Below, in pieces: positions 1-13,100 of a DNA stretch of 64,000 bases (positions are counted from its first letter, which is position 1; each line of letters begins with the position of its first letter). A program made the translations under genes and the position numbers. The notes beneath the pieces are model-generated. The model had not been told where the DNA came from and made no database searches. It worked only from the letters and a program-made list of their open reading frames with translations. The stretch comes from Coriaria nepalensis (lineage: Eukaryota > Streptophyta > Magnoliopsida > Cucurbitales > Coriariaceae). The DNA lies in contig CP114497.1 in NCBI GenBank assembly GCA_027186245.1, positions 9,493,501-9,557,500 of the forward strand, in the 5' to 3' direction.

Positions 1-465
1 TTGGAAGAGGGGGAATATGTGCCTTTCTTTGCCTTTCCAAACCCACTAATCATCACATTATCATATATATAATGTATTTTTTAATTTTGAATTTAATATA
101 TAGTTTCGTGACAAATTAAGTATGGCGATGAGATTCCTTTTAATAGACATTATTAATCCATTTGCCATAAGAGAGCAGACTTCATCATCTTTATTAATTT
201 GAATGATCCACTCACTGATCACTCACTATGAAGAAAAACTACTTGGTGCAACGTGCGAAGGGATCCTTTAATTTCATCAAAATCATAAATATTATTTTTA
301 TATAATAAATAATATTTTTAATTATAATAGGAAAAAATTTTCACTCTATAATATCGCTTGCAGATAAAACATAAGTAACTTGTTGATGGGGGAAGAATAA
401 AGTCTGAATAAATGGCGTATAGATGCAAATTATAATACTTACAAAAATTGAGCGGTATGTTCTCT
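1..465. other. Intergenic / 3' flank of the cyclin T gene
   Basis: AT-rich DNA with no convincing reading frame. The right part is probably the 3' untranslated region of the minus-strand cyclin T gene whose stop codon lies at 466-468. Nothing else was recognised. Confidence 0.5.
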
Positions 466-2357
466 TCATAACACAATCCTATGTTTCTTCTTTGAAGATT
501 CATATTCTATCTCTATTCCAGATTCCAGCTCTCTCTCTATCCAGGCTTCTCCATCATCATTGTCCCCCCTCAATTGTTCCTCTACCTTCCGTTTTGCCGC
601 TCTCTCGCGTTTCATTCTTTTCACTTTGTCACTAATCCGTTTAAGGTCAATTTTGTTAGAACTATCATGATCAGAAACGCATTTTAAGTTTGATTTTTGA
701 TCCGGATCAGATTCCTTCTTTCTGAAATGCGTCTCCCCATCCTCAAAGTCCAAGACGCTACAACTAGATATTTCTGATGCTCCCAGTTCTCTGGCCTCTT
801 CCAGATTTGGAGTTGATACACTCGAAATACATGATTGAGGGCTAGCGCCCTTGGTTTGTTCATCGAAACCTTTATATTGAGCGACACTTGGTTCTTTGGT
901 AGGTGGTGGAGCTTGTTTTGTATTCTGTTCCAATAACCCAAGCATCTGCTGTGTGATCTCTGAAGATATAAAGAAGTTTAGAAACATTTTATAGGAAAGT
1001 GGGAAAGAGAGAAAAAGATAAGTAATGTGATGTAAATTAATTACCTTCCAACTGCTTTGGCGAAACATCAAACTCCAACCACCAACCCTTTCCCTTCTCT
1101 GTAGGTAGTTTCACTTTCTGAAATTTGGCAGCGAGGAACAAGGAACCTGCTGCAACATAATGTGGTCTGTATTCCAAGCACAGTGTTGTTTGAATCCTAC
1201 AATCCCCATTCAAAAAATATATAAATTATCATAGTGACATTTTGGGAAGAATATTAATAAAAATCAAAGTGACGACTACATAAAGAAAACTAGACAAAAA
1301 TAAGACTAAACCCTTACCAGTCATTTACAAAATTCCAAGCCACCTTTCCAAGGGAAGCAAACAGCCCTAATTTCCTTAGAGCTGCAATGAGAGGTTTATA
1401 GGGAAGCTGGATATCGAGATCAAAAGCAATTGTGGACAAAAAAAGTCTCTCCCCTATTAAGATTAATTCCTTCTGCTTACTGAAATATTCCTACGTCCAG
1501 ACAGTTAATTAGCTTCTAAGATGAAAAGATAACATAGTCCCATACAGAGACTGGAAAGTTCATGTTTCAACATACCCTTTGTCTGATTCTTTTAGGGGCA
1601 GAAGGATCCCATTTGTACATCATTTCATAAGCCAAAGTGATGAGGTCATTCAGAAACCGTGGTGTATCATCAATCTTGCAAGCAAGAAAGAGTCCTACTG
1701 TTGCAATTGTCTGTGGCATATCAAATGTCGGTAAGGGATATTAGCACATCTAGCAAAATATACATGAGAAATATTATTCCTTAGATCCTAATAAGTATCT
1801 ATAAAGAACACGAGTTGTTTACCTGCCAATCATTTTTAGCATGGGACTGACCCATATAGAACCTGTGGCATATCATCATTGCAGTTGCTATAGTTACTTG
1901 GGGCCTGAAAAGCATAAGTTTGAGTTATATATTCACATAAAGTTATGTTATATAGTTACCACATATACAATGAATCATATGGACATAAGTGAATATGTGA
2001 TCCATTAGCAATTAAAAGCTAGACTCTGCAACTAACAAGGCGATGTTGAAGGCCATCATACTTGAAGAAAAACAGTAAATAACATCTTGAACCCAGCAAA
2101 GGATATTGACGATAGTCATTATCTTACACTTTAACCTTCATCCCAAGCTCTTGAAGAAAGGAGCAATATGATTTCCGCAAATATGACTCTTCCTTGAGGT
2201 CAATTCCGTCCTTTCTAGATGGGGAATGACATTCAATCTCTTTTCTATCGAAATACCACTTTTTAGCAATGCATCGTGATTCTTCTTTCATACATATACT
2301 ATCTACAACCTTTGCATTCCCATGCTCAGAAGGTTTCTGAGCCATTAGTCCCGCCAT
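466..2357 (-). CDS. CYCT1: Cyclin T (CYCT1-type), P-TEFb-like regulatory subunit
   Basis: Cyclin T binds a CDK9/CDKC-type kinase; the complex phosphorylates the RNA polymerase II tail to promote elongation in the nucleus. Six coding exons join in frame: 2128-2357, 1823-1904, 1576-1710, 1318-1490, 1045-1196 and 466-959, giving 421 aa. The N-terminal half is the cyclin box, starting near residue 30 with WYFDRKEIE and [10 protein letters not shown], then the [11 protein letters not shown] helix and a second fold with [17 protein letters not shown]. The last exon is a charged, Ser/Glu/Lys-rich tail without the cyclin fold. The start at 2357 is the first ATG of the coding exon. A 5' untranslated exon probably lies near 3027-3220, joined by an intron with an acceptor near 2376. 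Family membership is clear; which plant CYCT1 paralogue it matches is not. Confidence 0.92.
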
Positions 2358-3215
2358 GATTACCCGCTCATCTCACTAAAAGAAGTAAAAACAAAGTCTA
2401 TCATCACAACTGAATTGCACTAGATTGAACGAAAACCTCTCAAAAATTTACAATAAACAAAAATATATCTGTATTAAAATAAACTTTGGTGATCAATAAT
2501 CAACCACAAGTTCGGTTTGTGAATAAATTAACAACATAATTGACAAAATATTATCAAAGTTAAAAATGTGAGCACTTGCAACATTTGAAACCACAGCGGT
2601 AGCAAAGCGTAAGAAAACAATGAAGCGATCAAATCACAGAAAAGCAATCTAAGCAGAATAAGAAGATCAGATGCTCATTAGAAGGTAAAAACAAGACAAC
2701 ACTCAGAAATTAAGAAAATTCATCTCTAACATTTGTCCATACAAGCACAAAGAGTTAAAATTCAACGCAAGTTTCAGATCAGATAAAGAAAATGTCACGC
2801 GGATGGCTGTAAACAGCTTGTTTCGATGAATTCAATCATAGAAGAACCAGAAGTACAAATTCCAAGAACCTAAAAGAAACAATATTCACTATAATCATAC
2901 ATCTTCAATTCGTACTTAGATACAATGGAAGCAGAATAAGGGCAGATCGCAGAAAGTTAATCAATTGCACAGGAACATTCCTGGAATCGAATAGAAGCCG
3001 AAAAAAAAGAGAGGCAAAACTAAAACCTGGAGAAGCTGAAGACGATCCAGAAGGCGAACAGCGAAAGTCGGTGCGTAGCAGAATAGTGAACCCTAGCTTC
3101 CGTTTACCGTTAAGAGGAAGCGGAAGAATATCAAGTTGCCATATCCAACTTCCACAGGCTCGACTCCTACAAGGAATTTCGAAACCGCGTGATCTCCTTG
3201 CGCTAAATTTCCACT

Positions 3216-3303
3216 GGCCCACTCATATTCAGTTAAAGCCCATAAAGTAGACGGGCCCAACCCAATCTATAACTTGTCTGGACTGTGTCCCAAAATTGGC
3301 CCA
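3216..3303. promoter_or_regulatory. Site II-like GGCCCA cluster upstream of cyclin T
   Basis: GGCCCA occurs at 3216-3221, inside GGGCCCA at 3253-3259, and at 3298-3303, with a related AGCCCA near 3237. In plants such TGGGCC/GGCCCA (site II) elements bind TCP factors and are common in promoters of growth-related housekeeping genes. The position just upstream of the inferred first exon fits the cyclin T promoter. The motifs are seen; the function is inferred. Confidence 0.5.
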
Positions 3304-6300
3304 TCTCTTAATCCACTTGCTACAACTAACAACTCTTTCGCGATATCGCTCGGACTAAGCGTCGGGTATTTCCAACGGCATGTCGTTTACCTGATTCATA
3401 AAATAAATTATACTTGGCTTAGGAATCAATGATAAAATCCTACTATATGTATTCTTTGTTTTAATTATTATCATGTATCTAGAGATAACACTTTAAAAAA
3501 ATATAATGATATCGAGTTATATATTCTATTTAATGTAAGTAATTAAGAGGAATAATTACTTAAAAATGGATTAATATAATATAATAAAATACTATAAAAA
3601 TTAAAAAATGTCGATCAATAAAGTGTCACATCTGGATCCTATAATTCGATACCATATGATATATGTAAAATATAAAACATTATATTAATTTGTCCATGTG
3701 AGTCTATAAAGTGGCCTAGTGGCTTTAAACATTTCTTTATGATGCTATCATCATTACTATCATCTAAACGTCTGTTTCATAATAAGATTTAGAAATCTGA
3801 ATTAAAATATCGATTCTTGTGTTAGTATTATATCTTGTGAATGACACATAAATTGATGTTTAAAATTTAAAAATCTGTTTAGTGAACTCATTTTTAATAT
3901 CAGTCATATTTGGTAAAGTGATCTTGTAAAATGATTTGACTCATACAAATGAAGGTAATCCCCTTATGCAGATACTCATTCCAGAACGTCTTGAATTCAA
4001 ACAGTCATCTAGAAGTGGAGACAAGCCACCACCTTGTAAAATGATTTTTGCAACTTCTTCTTCCTCAATCCTTCTCTGGTTTGCAAATTTTGAAAATTCT
4101 CGATTCTTAATAACATGAACTTATTCTTGTGTATTTGGAAATCAATCTCAAAACTGAGAAAAAGAAAAAAAAAAATATCGAAAGCATGTTTCTGTAAAAA
4201 AAAAATAGATCAAATGCAAAATAGAGCAATCGCAAAACAAAGGAACTAGGGACTTCGATCTATAGGAAGAACAAAAAATGGAATTCTTCCCATTTGGTTG
4301 GAGGAAGAATGAAAATGGAAGAGAGAAAAGGGTGGGGTTCGATTTGCAAATGCTGGATGAATCACAGATAGTGAAGAGAAAACAAGAACTACGTATTTTA
4401 GAATTATAATTGTATTCTTACATATCTAAAACATGAAAATTAGAGTATCCATAATTTGACATTTTTATACCTAAAAATATGTTTTGCAAAAAGAAGATTA
4501 AAATATTCTTACACAAAATGTTATTACCAAACTGTGTCCTATTTTGTTTACGAGATTTTATAATTTAAAACACAAAATTAGTCGGATCCTGTTACCAAGC
4601 ACGCCCTAGTCAATTTGAAGTAATCTTAATTCTGATAAGATTAGTTTTAGTACTTTCTTTCTTTTCGGCCAGTGCATTTTGGCGCAACATGTATGGGTAT
4701 CCAACCAAAAGTCATAGTAGTGAGTTGACTTGACTTTTTTCTAATTGGGTTTAGGGTTTAATCAATTTTTTTTTTTTTTTGTTTTTTCAAAATGGGAATC
4801 AATCTTTCTTGGGAAAAGATGACTAATCATTCAAATTAAAGACTAAAAATTACAAAATTTTGACAAAAAGAGTTGTTAATTAGTTAAATGAATAAAAATT
4901 AACATGCTTTGGAAACTACTTATACCGTATGGTCTTGTTAGGTCTCCGAGGAGTAGCTATAATTGTAACAATTAACGGATAATTCTTTAGGTGAGAGTAT
5001 AATTTACATACCAAATACGTAAGATAATGATATTATATGAATCAGTAGGGTTTGAATGAGTTCTCCAATTCTTCACAAAAGGAAAAGAAAAGAGTACGTA
5101 TAGCTACACCGAGTAGGCGTATAGGGACCTAAAATTATTAAGGCCACGCAATGATACAATTTTAATCTCTCATTCTACTAAAATATTTGTCCATATAGAA
5201 GCATGCTAGTCGGTGCATGTTTTAAATGATTTTTTTAATAATTAATATTATAGTTTTTTTATATGAGTATAATTCATATACTAATTAAGATATAGTAGTT
5301 AAATCTAATTAGAGTATCATAATCTACTAAGTTTTCCTAACTTTCAGTCATTAGTAGCAATCGAGCACGAGCACGAGGTAGTCATTATCGTTTTTGCAAG
5401 CTAGTTAGATTACCAAATGAACAGTACGAACTTAAAAAATCCAAATATTGATTTATAAGTATTGTGTTTTGCTTTCGTTAAGTATAAGGTTGCATGAGGA
5501 TTTTATAGTCATAAATCGTAATAAGGCTGAAGTAATTACATGAACTAAGATCTACTATAAAAAGAAAAAGAAAAAGAAAAAGAAAAAGAAAAAGAAAAAG
5601 AAAAAGAAAAAGAAAAATTGTGTTTGAATGCAAATAAAGGAATATATTGTAGTGGATGATGATCCACTAAAAATTTATAATGCAGACAGATACCATATTT
5701 GAAGGTAACTTGTCTTTTTTAAACAACATTTGCATCCAATTACATGGACTTCAAGTTACTGGAAGAGGCAAATGAATTAGAAAACGTTTTACAGATTCAT
5801 TCTACCTAGTTCATCAATTAACCTTTCCTTTTCTGGAAAGCCCGTTACCACAATATATCTATCTACTTTTAAACATTAAAAAAAAAAGTATATATATATA
5901 AGCATGTATTGAATTTAATCTTTTTGTCATTTTGATCTTGGTTTTTTTTTTTTTTTTAATAAAATTTGAATCCAAAAATATTTTTAGTGATTAGAATTTC
6001 AATTTTCATTTTAAAAATAATATTGAATAGTCGATTTAAATCTACTGGTTTCACCCATAGATTAAGAGGGTAGCATTAATGGGTGATCGAGATCATATGT
6101 TATATAAAATACATCATCATCATGATCTTTAGAGTTGAATCCGTCTAACACATGGTTAGTTGTTTGTTTCACATTGGTATAAGGACAACTTAGATATTGG
6201 GTAGTGATAGATCTTTCAAGATCAACTCAAATCGTTTTTCCACTCCGATCATGAGTTTATATCCACAAAAATAAACAAATAGTGTTTTTTTGTTGTTGTG

Positions 6301-6447
6301 TGTTTATCTAGAGTTGGATTACTCAAAGATATATTACAGTAAAGTTTCTCCCTTATCATTTGCCTTTTACATGAGGAGTTAAGATAATTTTACAGTACGT
6401 GAAAAAAAAGAAAGAAAGAAGAAGAAGATAACACGTTAAGTAGTTAT
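3304..6447. other. Intergenic, AT-rich, no gene recognised
   Basis: About 3.1 kb without a supported gene. It holds many A and T homopolymers and a hexanucleotide microsatellite (listed separately). No exon with family resemblance was found on either strand. Confidence 0.6.
5558..5617. repeat. (AAAAAG)n microsatellite
   Basis: About nine tandem copies of a six-base AAAAAG unit, purine-only on the plus strand. It lies in intergenic DNA between the cyclin T and BAHD genes. No function is implied. Confidence 0.9.
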
Positions 6448-8079
6448 TCAGATAAACCTATTTCCTTCACCAAAGCACCCATCGTCGATATCTTGAATAT
6501 TTACGTCATCTTCATCCAAGAACTCTGTCATATGATACTCGAATTTTCCGACCACGTTTTCAGGCAGAGAAACCAGCACCCTTACAGCATTAACGTTTTT
6601 GACAACCGGCAAAAACAAGCAGTAAACATCACTCGTTAAAGAGCCCATAAAAACTGGCTTCCCTTCCCCAAAATCCAAATCCTCTAACCCTAGCTTTGAC
6701 CATTGCGATATAACCAAGCTCGCCGACAAATCCGTTTTGACCGTTTTGTCGTCCAACAGATCGACCATTGCCCGAACATACTCGTCATCGATCGTTGACT
6801 TAGCTTGTTGTACCAGCTTAACTCCATGGCTTAGATTAGCGGTCACGAGCTCCTTAACATGGGATTGAGCACATCCTAGCACGAAACCGTTTCCATAATA
6901 CCCCTGTGGGATTTCTGGGTTGAGCTTGTTACGTACATTTACAGAAAAAAGGAGCTTGACATTTAGCGCGGGAGATAGATCCAGAGATTTGACCCACGAG
7001 CGCCACGTGTGTGAAGCTAAGGCCTCAAATGTGGTGCATTTAAGCGACGGAACGCACCGTTTTTTAAGGTGAAGTATGTCAGAGGATGTGAAGGTTAAGG
7101 ATGATGGAACGGGCGGCTGAGATTGAAGGAATTTCGTGATGTCTCCTCCTCCTGCAAGTGGACTATTGTAATCGTCTGATTTGGGGTTAGTTTTGATATA
7201 TTGAGGATGTCGAGTTAGTTGTTGAGGAGGATTTGACCGGGGTTTGAACACGTGGCGGGTGTGGACGGGCGTGATTGGTAGATCAAGATTTGGTCTTGTG
7301 GTGATATGGGCCCAGGCATGCAAGAACTGTGACGTACCGATGCCGTCACATAGACAGTGGTTTATAGCGGTGCACAGGATCGTGCCCCCGCAACGTAGAT
7401 GTGTTACCTGCGGTTAAAAGTAAAAAGTGACATCATCAAATGAAAAAACCAAAAACCAAAAACAAAGCGAAAAAGCAAACAGTAGGACCCACCGTCTAAT
7501 GCAAATCGTCCCCTAAGACCAGCCTGAAAATCCGAAAGTGAAACTACACGTCGTCTTGAAACTATTTAATTCGACCTAACTTGAGAAGCGATTAAGAAAA
7601 AGGAATAGAAGATCAAGAGGAGCTAAGTTACTGACCTGAATTACAAGAGGAGGAATGTCTAAGAATCCAATAGCTTCGACTTTGTACAAGAGTTTTTTCC
7701 AGGACATGTTTGGCAAGCTAGAAAGTTGAAGAAACTCATCTGCAGTGATATCCATGAAAGCTTCAGCAAAAACAGCACCTTCTCCATTACAGAAAACTTC
7801 GAGTTTCTGATCATGATCTTGATCTTGATCGTCAGGACTGGTCCTCAACCTCCCAGCCAACGGGTAGTAATCCACAAGAACTCTGGAAAGAGAACGTTTC
7901 AAGCTATTTATGCACATAGAATTCTTAAAAACATACAAGTACTTGATGGAGAATCTGAGAAACTTCTGGTCGTCGAGATTAGAGAGGTAGAGGGAATGCT
8001 TTGGAGTTGGGCTGTTTGGACGGATCAAAACCGGATCGTTTTGGTAGAAACAATCCGGCAGTTCTAATGATTTTAACAT
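6448..8079 (-). CDS. BAHD-family acyl-CoA-dependent acyltransferase
   Basis: Enzymes of this family transfer acyl groups from CoA thioesters to alcohol or amine acceptors in the cytosol. Two exons, 7636-8079 and 6448-7407, join in phase 0 to give 467 aa, a typical BAHD length. The intron follows ..PPLVIQ and exon 2 resumes VTHLRCGGT. The catalytic HxxxD motif is HCLCD at residues 165-169. The C-terminal structural motif, usually DFGWG, reads DFGEG at 393-397. The N-terminus (LSNLDDQ, then VDYYPLAGRLR) is also typical. The start at 8079 is the first ATG of the frame. The sequence resembles the fatty-alcohol/hydroxy-acid side of the family more than anthocyanin acyltransferases, but the substrate cannot be assigned here. 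Confidence 0.9.
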
Positions 8080-8404
8080 GTTAACGTTATTTCTCGTACT
8101 AGTTGATGATCAGAAAGTAACCTGGAGAGAGAAAGAGCTTGAGAGAGAGAGAGAGAGGTTGGAGGGTGGGGGTTGGAATGAAAGAGAAGGGAAGTGGGGA
8201 GGAAGATGATTTGTAGACAAGTGTAAATAATGGGTGCAGAAGGAGATCTACGGTTGGATATGGTGACGGTACAAGTGTAAATAATCTTCCATTTTGTTAA
8301 TTTGTTAATCAGTCTAATTTAAAATTATTATATTTTAAATAATAAAATCTAAAATTTTCGATTAAAGCGAAATAAAATAAGAAATTTTAATTAAATAATA
8401 TTAA

Positions 8405-8447
<43 letters not shown>

Positions 8448-10174
8448 TTTTGAAATTTTTATTTAAAATAAAACGACTTTAAATAAAATAAATTAATTTT
8501 AAAAAATAGAATATTAACCCCCCAAACTCAATACAGTGCAATTTGATTCCTTATTACACGATTAATTGATCGAGCCTTGTTAATTATAACAGAAACGAGT
8601 ATATATTAATGTATCATTTATTTTTCATTAATAATTATTAAGAAGTAAAGTCTTGTTAACTTTTGTTTTTGTTTTTTTTCTTGGGGGTGATAAGAAACAG
8701 CCATGCATGAAGCTCCAAGACAATACTTTTTAGCCAAATAGTTTTAAGGAAAAGAGGCACATGCCTTGTGACTCGTGACTTGTGACGTGTGGTTGTGGTG
8801 TAGTAGACAACTAGGGTGGGCATCGAACTTTAATTAATGGAGAATTAAGCTCCTCCAAAGATCTTTATTTTCTATAATGTATACCAATTTGGTGCTTTAG
8901 TTTACAAAGACAAATGAGACTTTTGAGGTGTAATTATAATTTTCCGGTTTCAGACTCTACCCTTTAGTTAATACCTACACCCACACGCCAAAATGGCAAA
9001 CAGAATGATGGCATGGCACGTCTTGATTTTACATCGCCACTACATCTACATGTTTATTGGGACTCGTTAATAGTAGATGATTTGATCATTTCAAGTGCTT
9101 TAATAGAGAAATTAGGAAGTGAAACGTGTCTACGTTAGATTAATTATTTATTAATTATATATTAATTATATATTATATAATTTTATATATAATTAAAATA
9201 AACATTTAATCCGTTGAACCCACCTGGTTTGTATCACACCCTGTTTGCTTTTATTCGATTCAGAGATCAAAGCCATATAAACTTTGACAGATCCATAAAT
9301 CTCGAAATATTTTCAGGTGAAATCAACCCTTTTGGCTTTTTATGGAAATGACTAGATTTTATTCTAGCTGTCCACACAACTAGTCAAAATCAAGAATCAT
9401 CTCTGTTACCGTTCAAAGAAATGGACAGAGGTGGAAAACTCGAAACAAATTAATAAACTAAGCAAGGAGGGAAACGGCAAGTTGCATAAAAGCTATATTA
9501 CGTTTAGGGTTTTTTAGATGTCCCTCCCTAAAAAGGAAAATCCAAGATTTATTCTAAATTCTAAGGAGGGAATATACCATTTTGGCTTGCACTTGATATT
9601 CGCAGTATATTCTATTTCTAAAGTCTCTGATGAACTTTTCTAAATAAAGTTGCATTTAGCAATAATGATGAACAACAAACCATAGGAATTCCCTCCCCCC
9701 ACCCCCCCAAAAAAAGTTTCTATCTGAACATTTCCATGATACATGCCCTAATCCACAAAGCATAAAGGGTTTCAGAAAAGATGATGATAAGACGCTTCTA
9801 AATTGCTGAGAACTTCATAACTTGTTAAATAATTGAAATCAGAGTACATAAGAAGCTGCTTAAGCCGTTCTTTCCCCAACTAGTTAAATCACAGCATCAC
9901 CATTATCACACTAATATGGGAGAAGGGTACATAACCTTCATATCTAGACACCATTTCCAACTCCATAACTGTCAGTTGCTTGAAATCCAACAAATTGAGG
10001 TGGCAAACACACAAAGATTAAATTTATATTACAAAAAGAACATTGATCCTTCCTAAACTGCAATATTTTTTAAGTGATATATGGTTTATGTCAAAATCAT
10101 AGGATGAAACACGAAAGAAGGAAAAATCAAAGAGGAAGAAGAAACAAGGGAATGTATGAAAGAGGAAGCTACAA
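8080..10174. other. Intergenic, AT-rich; BAHD promoter and AP4M 3' flank
   Basis: No supported gene. The left end is the upstream region of the BAHD gene, with an AGAG-rich leader near 8125-8155. The right end (about 9860-10174) is probably the 3' untranslated region of the AP-4 mu gene. An AAT microsatellite is listed separately. Confidence 0.55.
8405..8446. repeat. (AAT)n microsatellite
   Basis: About fourteen uninterrupted AAT/ATA units in an AT-rich stretch upstream of the BAHD gene. Confidence 0.9.
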
Positions 10175-13100
10175 TCATAACCGGGCAACATAAGAATTCG
10201 CTTGGGTTACATATCTCACCCATCGATAAGGATTGTAGGAATGGGATTTCTTTGCTATCTGCAAGTACTTCACCTGTACCAAGGAATCAGAGACATGTAT
10301 AAAGTTTATTATTATCTCACGATGTCTATTATTATCTCAATGGATGAAACTTCAGATTTCAGAATTTTCATCACATAGTAATTGCTTAAAATTGTTATTC
10401 TACTGTTCGTAGTTCCTGATCTTTGATAACTTCTTACCTGAAGCCTTGAAGCATTGTACATTGGGATTGTGAAGGTCATGCTAACAGGACCGGCTTCCTT
10501 CATAATGTTTCCTGCATTACAATGGTATATATGTAGCGCATGTCTTTAACATAATTACAGAAAAATTATCTAACAAACTGCACATTCTTACCATGGGTCT
10601 CTTGAGAAAATGTGAGCCTTGCACGCAGAGTATGTTCAGATCCACCAACCATCTACAAAATAATGCACAGGTTACTAATTATTATATAAAATCAGAGGAG
10701 ATCATAGAAATTTTAATTCAAGACCGAGGACAAAAGCTAGCAATAATCCAGAGTCCAGACATGTCATAAGCATATAAGGTGAGAAATAGGGATGCATATT
10801 AATCAAAATTGAATAAGTATTAAGGGAAATTTCCTGCCTTCTTTAGTCCCCATTCAAGCCTCTTATTAGCCTCTTTAAAGTCGGTTGTGTTTCCAGCTGC
10901 CCCTGATTCCAACTCGAAACTAACTCTGAAAATTTTCAATAATGCACATGTCATTATATAGTAATCTGCCTGGAAATAAAAGCATTTCGGCAATAAGACA
11001 TTATACTTTTTGTGGAAACAACCCCCCCCCCCCCCCAAGTTCAACATAGCATCTCTATCAATTTCAAACTGTGCACGTAATTTGTATTCCTCATTAAGAT
11101 GTGCATTACTTCTTCCAATTCACAGTTGTATCACAGAATGTCAGAAAAAGATACCTAGTTGTAAAAGTTGGGAGTGGCATCTGTACTAGAACTGTGTTTG
11201 CTGTGATGCTTGATGGGAACTCAGTACGCACTTTAAGAATGACTTCAGCCTAACAAAATAGAATGTATTAAAGATCACATTTATGAATAAATGCACTCAT
11301 AGAACAGTAATCATCCTTACCTTTAGGGGTCCTGCTTCTTCAATCAATGCATTAATGTGAAAGGGAGGCTTGAATTCCTGGGTCATTCGGTAATTCATGA
11401 CAGGAAACTCACCATCCGGTGGCACCTATTAGATATTGGCACAAATAATTAAGACCAAAATACAAAAAAAAAAAAAAAAACAAAACAAAACAAAATAAGT
11501 CCTAATATATAACAAGCCCGAATTATTTCATTTTCAGATTACACTCACCAAGGTCAGAGTTCGGTCAATCTCAAAATTTTCAAGATGGACAGACTCATGG
11601 AAGTTACAATCATCAAGAACAACGGTCCCCGTTCCAGATGAACTATTATAATCTGCCAAAAAAAGGAGAATGGTATATGCAAAGAAATTTAGTATGCTGT
11701 CAAAGCTACCGAAAAAAAAAAAAAAACTCCTAAACCAACACATCAAATTACTTTGACAGTTTATAACAAAACCTCTCTCAAAATGAAGAATATCACAGAG
11801 GCATAAGCAAACAAAGCTGTGAAATGGTGAAGAACCACGGGTGGAGTAGAAACTCGGTTACTAGAACAAATGAAGAAACTTAACTTCTAGTCTGATGAAA
11901 ACATGAATGAGAAACAAATAAGAACTGAAAAATGCGGGAAGATATATGTTTCAATACCATAGATTGACCTTCCACCTCTTCCTATGCCCAGGTCCTCGTT
12001 AAGAGCAAGACGAATTTCAGGGTTTCCAGTGAGATAACTTTTCATTTGAATAGTGCCATCTATCTCGGATGTCAGTATATAACCCTGCTCACCAAACACT
12101 AAGTAAATGAAACCTGATAAAAACATTTCATATCAAAGGAAAACAGGTAATTATACATCGCATATACTGTGGAGAAAGTGGCTTCAACACTGGATAGAAA
12201 ATAGGAAAGTGGAAAATAATATTCTCCTTTCTAGTGGGAAAAAAAAAAAGGAGCCTCTTTCTCCATTTGAAAACAACTCTAGATTAGTATGTTAATCAGA
12301 AAGAATGCAAGATGGACTTAAATGGACATAGAGAATACTCACACTTGAACTGAAAGTAACACTTATTTTCTCTATTATGTCCACAAAAATCTCCTCTCTC
12401 TTTCTGCCTCCTGGCTCATTTGCCACAACAGATTTTGTAACAGCTGTTCCGGGCATTCTTTTTATCCCTTGCTGCAAATGTGCAAGTTCCACAAGTTCAT
12501 ATATAATATAACATATAATCTCACATAAGACAAAATATTCATCAGTTTCATGTGACTTGTCATATGAAAAACGGTACCACAAAAAGGGAAGCAGGACCGA
12601 GGGGAGGCATGCGTGAAGATTCAGTCACAATTGGCTCATTGAAAATATACGATTTCAAAACTTCAGTTGATGTGGTCTGCACATAGCCAAAATCCTGGGA
12701 CAGATAGAGATACATAGCAGTCAGAAAATCAACAGGATAGCTTAGATTTGAAGGGGAAAAATTTCTAGAATGGTTTAAGCTTTAGGAGAATGTAGAAAAG
12801 AACCACAACTGGCAGGAAGAAAAATTTGCTTGCATGAACAAGGTCCAACCATAAGTTTCACAATAGCGTCAAATACGGAACAAAATGCAGGAGAACCGGA
12901 CGGGTGAACAGGTAAAGGAATACTTACAATGACCTCATCCAGCAATTCATATACAAGTACAAAATTCTTCCGAAATGAATCTTCATTCAGAACCCCAAGG
13001 TAGTCCTTGATAACACGTGCAATTCTTTGAAGAAGTTCCAAAGCAAGCGACGGTGGCACATTAACTCTTGTTGTTGCTACAAATAACAATCCAGCAACTT

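Noticed and set aside
3936..4118. Small 60-aa frame in the first large intergenic region
   Set aside because: No homology, no splice partner and no leader features; the length is expected by chance.
3765..4610. Possible miniature transposon in the cyclin T-BAHD gap
   Set aside because: Some TTTGGTAA/TTACCAAG-like ends were seen about 700 bp apart, but no clean terminal repeats or target duplication could be confirmed by eye.
5558..5617. Regular AAAAAG repeats, considered as a CRISPR-like array
   Set aside because: There are no spacers; it is a simple hexanucleotide microsatellite in a plant genome.
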